DNA of 64,000 nt from Bacillus cereus G9842 (GTDB lineage: Bacteria > Bacillota > Bacilli > Bacillales > Bacillaceae_G): assembly GCF_000021305.1 (NCBI RefSeq), contig NC_011772.1, positions 2,022,001-2,086,000 on the forward strand, read 5' to 3'. The notes below the pieces were generated by a model. It did not search any database and was not told the DNA's origin. It was given only the letters and a program-made list of their open reading frames with translations. Below, piece by piece: positions 61,892 through 64,000 of the stretch; positions within the stretch are counted from its first letter, which is position 1; every line of letters starts with the position of its first letter. The position numbers were made by a program, and so were the translations under genes.

Positions 61892-62848
61892 ATGAAACAT
61901 GCTGAAAATGAATACTTAAATTTATGCCGCCATGTAATGGAACATGGTACGAAGAAAGAAGATCGTACAGGGACAGGAACTGTATCTGTATTTGGATATC
62001 AAATGCGTTTTGATTTGAGTAAAGGATTTCCTTTATTAACGACAAAAAGAGTACCATTTCGCCTTGTAGCAAGTGAACTACTTTGGTTTATGAAAGGTGA
62101 TACAAATATTCGCTATTTATTGCAGCATAATAATAATATTTGGAATGAATGGGCATTTAAGGGCTGGGTGGAAAGTGACGAGTATACTGGTCCTGACATG
62201 ACTGATTTTGGTCTTCGCTCACAACAAGATGAAGAATTTAAAGTACAGTACGATGAGCAAATGGAATTGTTTAAAAAGAACGTTTTAGAAGATGATGATT
62301 TCTCAAATAAATATGGTTATTTAGGAGACGTATACGGTAAACAGTGGCGTGCTTGGAAAACGACAGCCGGTGAGACACTTGATCAATTAAAAGATGTAAT
62401 TGAAATGATTAAAAAAACACCAGACTCACGTCGTTTAATCGTTTCTGCTTGGAATCCTGAAGACGTACCGAGTATGGCATTACCGCCTTGTCATACATTA
62501 TTCCAGTTTTATGTAGCGGACGGAAAACTTTCTTGTCAGTTATATCAAAGAAGTGGTGACATATTCCTTGGAATTCCATTTAACATCGCAAGTTATGCAC
62601 TACTAACACATTTAATTGCACATGAATGTGGTCTTGAAGTAGGAGAATTTGTTCATACAATTGGAGATGCACACATTTATACAAATCATTTTGAACAAGT
62701 AGAAAAGCAATTGGCACGTGAACCACGTCCGTTCCCGAAACTTACATTAAATTCAGATGTGAAATCTGTTTTCGATTTTGAAATGGAAGATTTAACGATT
62801 GAAGGATACGATCCGCATCCAGCAATTAAAGCACCGGTTGCAGTATAA
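61892..62848 (+). CDS. thyA: Thymidylate synthase
   Basis: ThyA methylates dUMP to dTMP with methylene-tetrahydrofolate. The 318-residue protein has catalytic Cys200 in [15 protein letters not shown], the [13 protein letters not shown] and the [20 protein letters not shown] blocks, and the [15 protein letters not shown] dUMP site. The insert between about 95 and 145 makes it the long Bacillus form (B. subtilis ThyB is 264). AGAAGG precedes the ATG. It lies 19 bases before dfrA, which regenerates tetrahydrofolate, a usual pairing. Confidence 0.95.
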   Translation: MKHAENEYLNLCRHVMEHGTKKEDRTGTGTVSVFGYQMRFDLSKGFPLLTTKRVPFRLVASELLWFMKGDTNIRYLLQHNNNIWNEWAFKGWVESDEYTGPDMTDFGLRSQQDEEFKVQYDEQMELFKKNVLEDDDFSNKYGYLGDVYGKQWRAWKTTAGETLDQLKDVIEMIKKTPDSRRLIVSAWNPEDVPSMALPPCHTLFQFYVADGKLSCQLYQRSGDIFLGIPFNIASYALLTHLIAHECGLEVGEFVHTIGDAHIYTNHFEQVEKQLAREPRPFPKLTLNSDVKSVFDFEMEDLTIEGYDPHPAIKAPVAV

Positions 62849-62867
62849 TTGTAGAGGAGATGAAAAA

Positions 62868-63356
62868 ATGATTGTTTCATTTATGGTCGCAATGGACGAA
62901 AATAGAGTAATTGGTAAAGATAATAATTTACCTTGGCGTTTACCGAGTGAATTACAATACGTGAAGAAAACAACGATGGGTCACCCGCTTATTATGGGAA
63001 GAAAGAACTATGAAGCGATTGGTAGACCGCTGCCTGGAAGACGTAATATTATTGTAACTCGTAATGAAGGATATCACGTTGAAGGATGTGAAGTTGTTCA
63101 TTCTGTAGAAGAAGTATTTGAACTATGTAAAAATGAAGAAGAGATTTTTATTTTTGGCGGGGCGCAAATTTATGATCTCTTTTTACCTTATGTAGACAAA
63201 TTGTATATAACAAAAATCCATTATGCATTTGAAGGAGATACATTCTTCCCAGAAATGGATATGACAAATTGGAAAGAGATTTTTGTGGAAAAAGGTTTAA
63301 CGGATGAACAAAACCCGTATACGTATTATTACCATGTATATGAGAAACAACAATAA
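62868..63356 (+). CDS. dfrA: Dihydrofolate reductase
   Basis: The 162-residue enzyme reduces dihydrofolate with NADPH. It has the MVAMDENRVIGKDNNLPWRL substrate loop, TTMGHPLIMGRKNYEAIGRP, and IFIFGGAQIYDLFLPY. Residue 96 is Phe (IF-96-GG), the position linked to natural trimethoprim insensitivity in B. anthracis. GTAGAGGAG precedes the ATG at 62868; a longer in-frame extension to 62799 lies inside thyA and is not used. It is co-transcribed with thyA. Confidence 0.95.
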   Translation: MIVSFMVAMDENRVIGKDNNLPWRLPSELQYVKKTTMGHPLIMGRKNYEAIGRPLPGRRNIIVTRNEGYHVEGCEVVHSVEEVFELCKNEEEIFIFGGAQIYDLFLPYVDKLYITKIHYAFEGDTFFPEMDMTNWKEIFVEKGLTDEQNPYTYYYHVYEKQQ

Positions 63357-63358
63357 TA

Positions 63359-63397
63359 AAAAAGGTTGATGTGAGAATTCGCATCAATCTTTTTATT
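63359..63397 (+). terminator. Terminator of thyA-dfrA
   Basis: AAAAGGTTGATG pairs with CATCAATCTTTT around a loop, then TATTT. Confidence 0.88.
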
Positions 63398-63512
63398 TAT
63401 ATTCACCAATATAAGTTTATAGATGAGATTCGATAGTGCTATAATGATAGGTAGCATGTAAAAAATGCTAAAATTTTCAAAATTACTAATATAGAAAGAG
63501 GAGGAGAATGGA

Positions 63513-64000
63513 TTGAGAAAGATATGGGGGATTCTTTTTCTTTGCTTAACATTCATGTTAGTTGGATGCGGTAAAGAAGAAAAACCACAAGAAGCGTTTG
63601 ATACATATGTAAAAGCATGGAATAAACAAAAATTTGCAGATATGTATGATCAACTATCAAAAAATGCAAAAAAAGATATTTCAAAGAAAGAGTTTACTGA
63701 GAAATATGAAAAAATTTATTCTGGTATCGAAGTAAAAGACTTAAAGGTAGAAACAGGGGAAGTAAAAGAAGATAAAAAAGATGAAGGCCCTGTTCCTTTT
63801 AAAGTAAGCATGGATACAGTTGGTGGTAAAATTACTTTTGGCCATGAAGCAAAAATGGTGAAAGAAAAAGATGGAGATAAAGAATCTTGGAAAATAGATT
63901 GGACTCCTGATTTTATTTTCCCTGGTATGACGAAAGATAGTAAAGTGCGTATGCAGACAACACAGCCAAAACGTGGTGAAATATACGATCGTAATGGAAA
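63513..64000 (+). CDS. Penicillin-binding lipoprotein, MecA-N type (partial, runs off the window)
   Basis: The frame starts at TTG (GAGGAGGAG before it; the closer ATG at 63508 hits a stop after two codons). It begins with a lipoprotein signal (KIWGILFLCLTFMLVGC, lipobox LVGC) and an NTF2-like MecA_N domain (AFDTYVKAWNKQKFADMYDQ, SKNAKKDISKKEF, KIDWTPDFIFPGM). It enters the PBP dimerisation domain at TTQPKRGEIYDRNG, where the window ends. The full protein should be a class B transpeptidase like PBP3 of Bacillus, with low beta-lactam affinity in some relatives. At least 162 codons are present. Confidence 0.88.
   Translation, partial: MRKIWGILFLCLTFMLVGCGKEEKPQEAFDTYVKAWNKQKFADMYDQLSKNAKKDISKKEFTEKYEKIYSGIEVKDLKVETGEVKEDKKDEGPVPFKVSMDTVGGKITFGHEAKMVKEKDGDKESWKIDWTPDFIFPGMTKDSKVRMQTTQPKRGEIYDRNG

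Overview
The window is chromosomal DNA of a low-GC, endospore-forming Firmicute, almost certainly the Bacillus cereus group (cereus, thuringiensis or anthracis type). Support comes from AGGAGG ribosome sites with frequent TTG and GTG starts, a SpoVS paralog, a BclA-C-terminal-like exosporium protein, a Rap-Phr cassette, YolD, bacilliredoxin and YpjP. The DHFR also resembles the B. anthracis enzyme as I remember it, including Phe96. No rRNA, tRNA or CRISPR was seen.

Layout. 0.1-1.8 kb holds an AEC transporter and a small STAS-like protein. 1.9-8.3 kb holds, on the minus strand, nirB-nirD followed by the siroheme genes (uroporphyrinogen methyltransferase/HemD-like fusion, sirB, sirC), with ric/scdA just upstream. 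Both nirB and ric have an Fnr-type palindrome centred exactly 41.5 bp before a predicted start site, so nitrite reduction and Fe-S repair look jointly induced without oxygen. 8.4-18.9 kb is accessory DNA: repeat-rich Excalibur and NPY/Gln proteins, an arylamine N-acetyltransferase, a secreted lipase, an exosporium protein, spoVS, Rap-Phr, and a set of gene fossils and mobile-element remnants (IS200/IS605-like right end, IS3-like head-to-head ends, HNH nuclease fragment, duplicated hairpin). 19.0-27.4 kb is core: YpgQ-like HD protein, YfmR ABC-F, BaxI-like protein, ssbB, CvfC/YpgR, DCC protein, brxA, YpiP.

27.4-45.1 kb is a cluster of T-box controlled genes. There are four T-box leaders, whose specifier codons I read by mutual alignment as CGC (argS), ATC (ileS2 type), GAC (archaeal-type aspS2) and CTC (LeuT-like NSS transporter). 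Between them lie a 1400-residue TPR protein with an inserted C39-like cysteine peptidase domain, two truncated genes, and a secreted thermolysin/fungalysin-type protease. The most striking observation is a short reading frame with its own ribosome site between the aspS2 T-box terminator and aspS2. It opens with five Asp then three Asn codons and runs over the aspS2 start, suggesting a second, translational layer of control.

45.1-64 kb is mostly metabolic and housekeeping: alpha/beta hydrolase, nucleotidyltransferase, the Amj lipid II flippase, HAD phosphatases, GntP permease plus Fe-alcohol dehydrogenase, Asp/Glu racemase, TrmO-like protein, GNAT enzymes, EcsA/EcsB-type ABC pair (ATPase frameshifted), a decayed DUF2975/XRE pair, YpjP, VOC, APH-like kinase, serine hydrolase, thyA, dfrA and the start of a MecA-N-type penicillin-binding protein that runs off the window.
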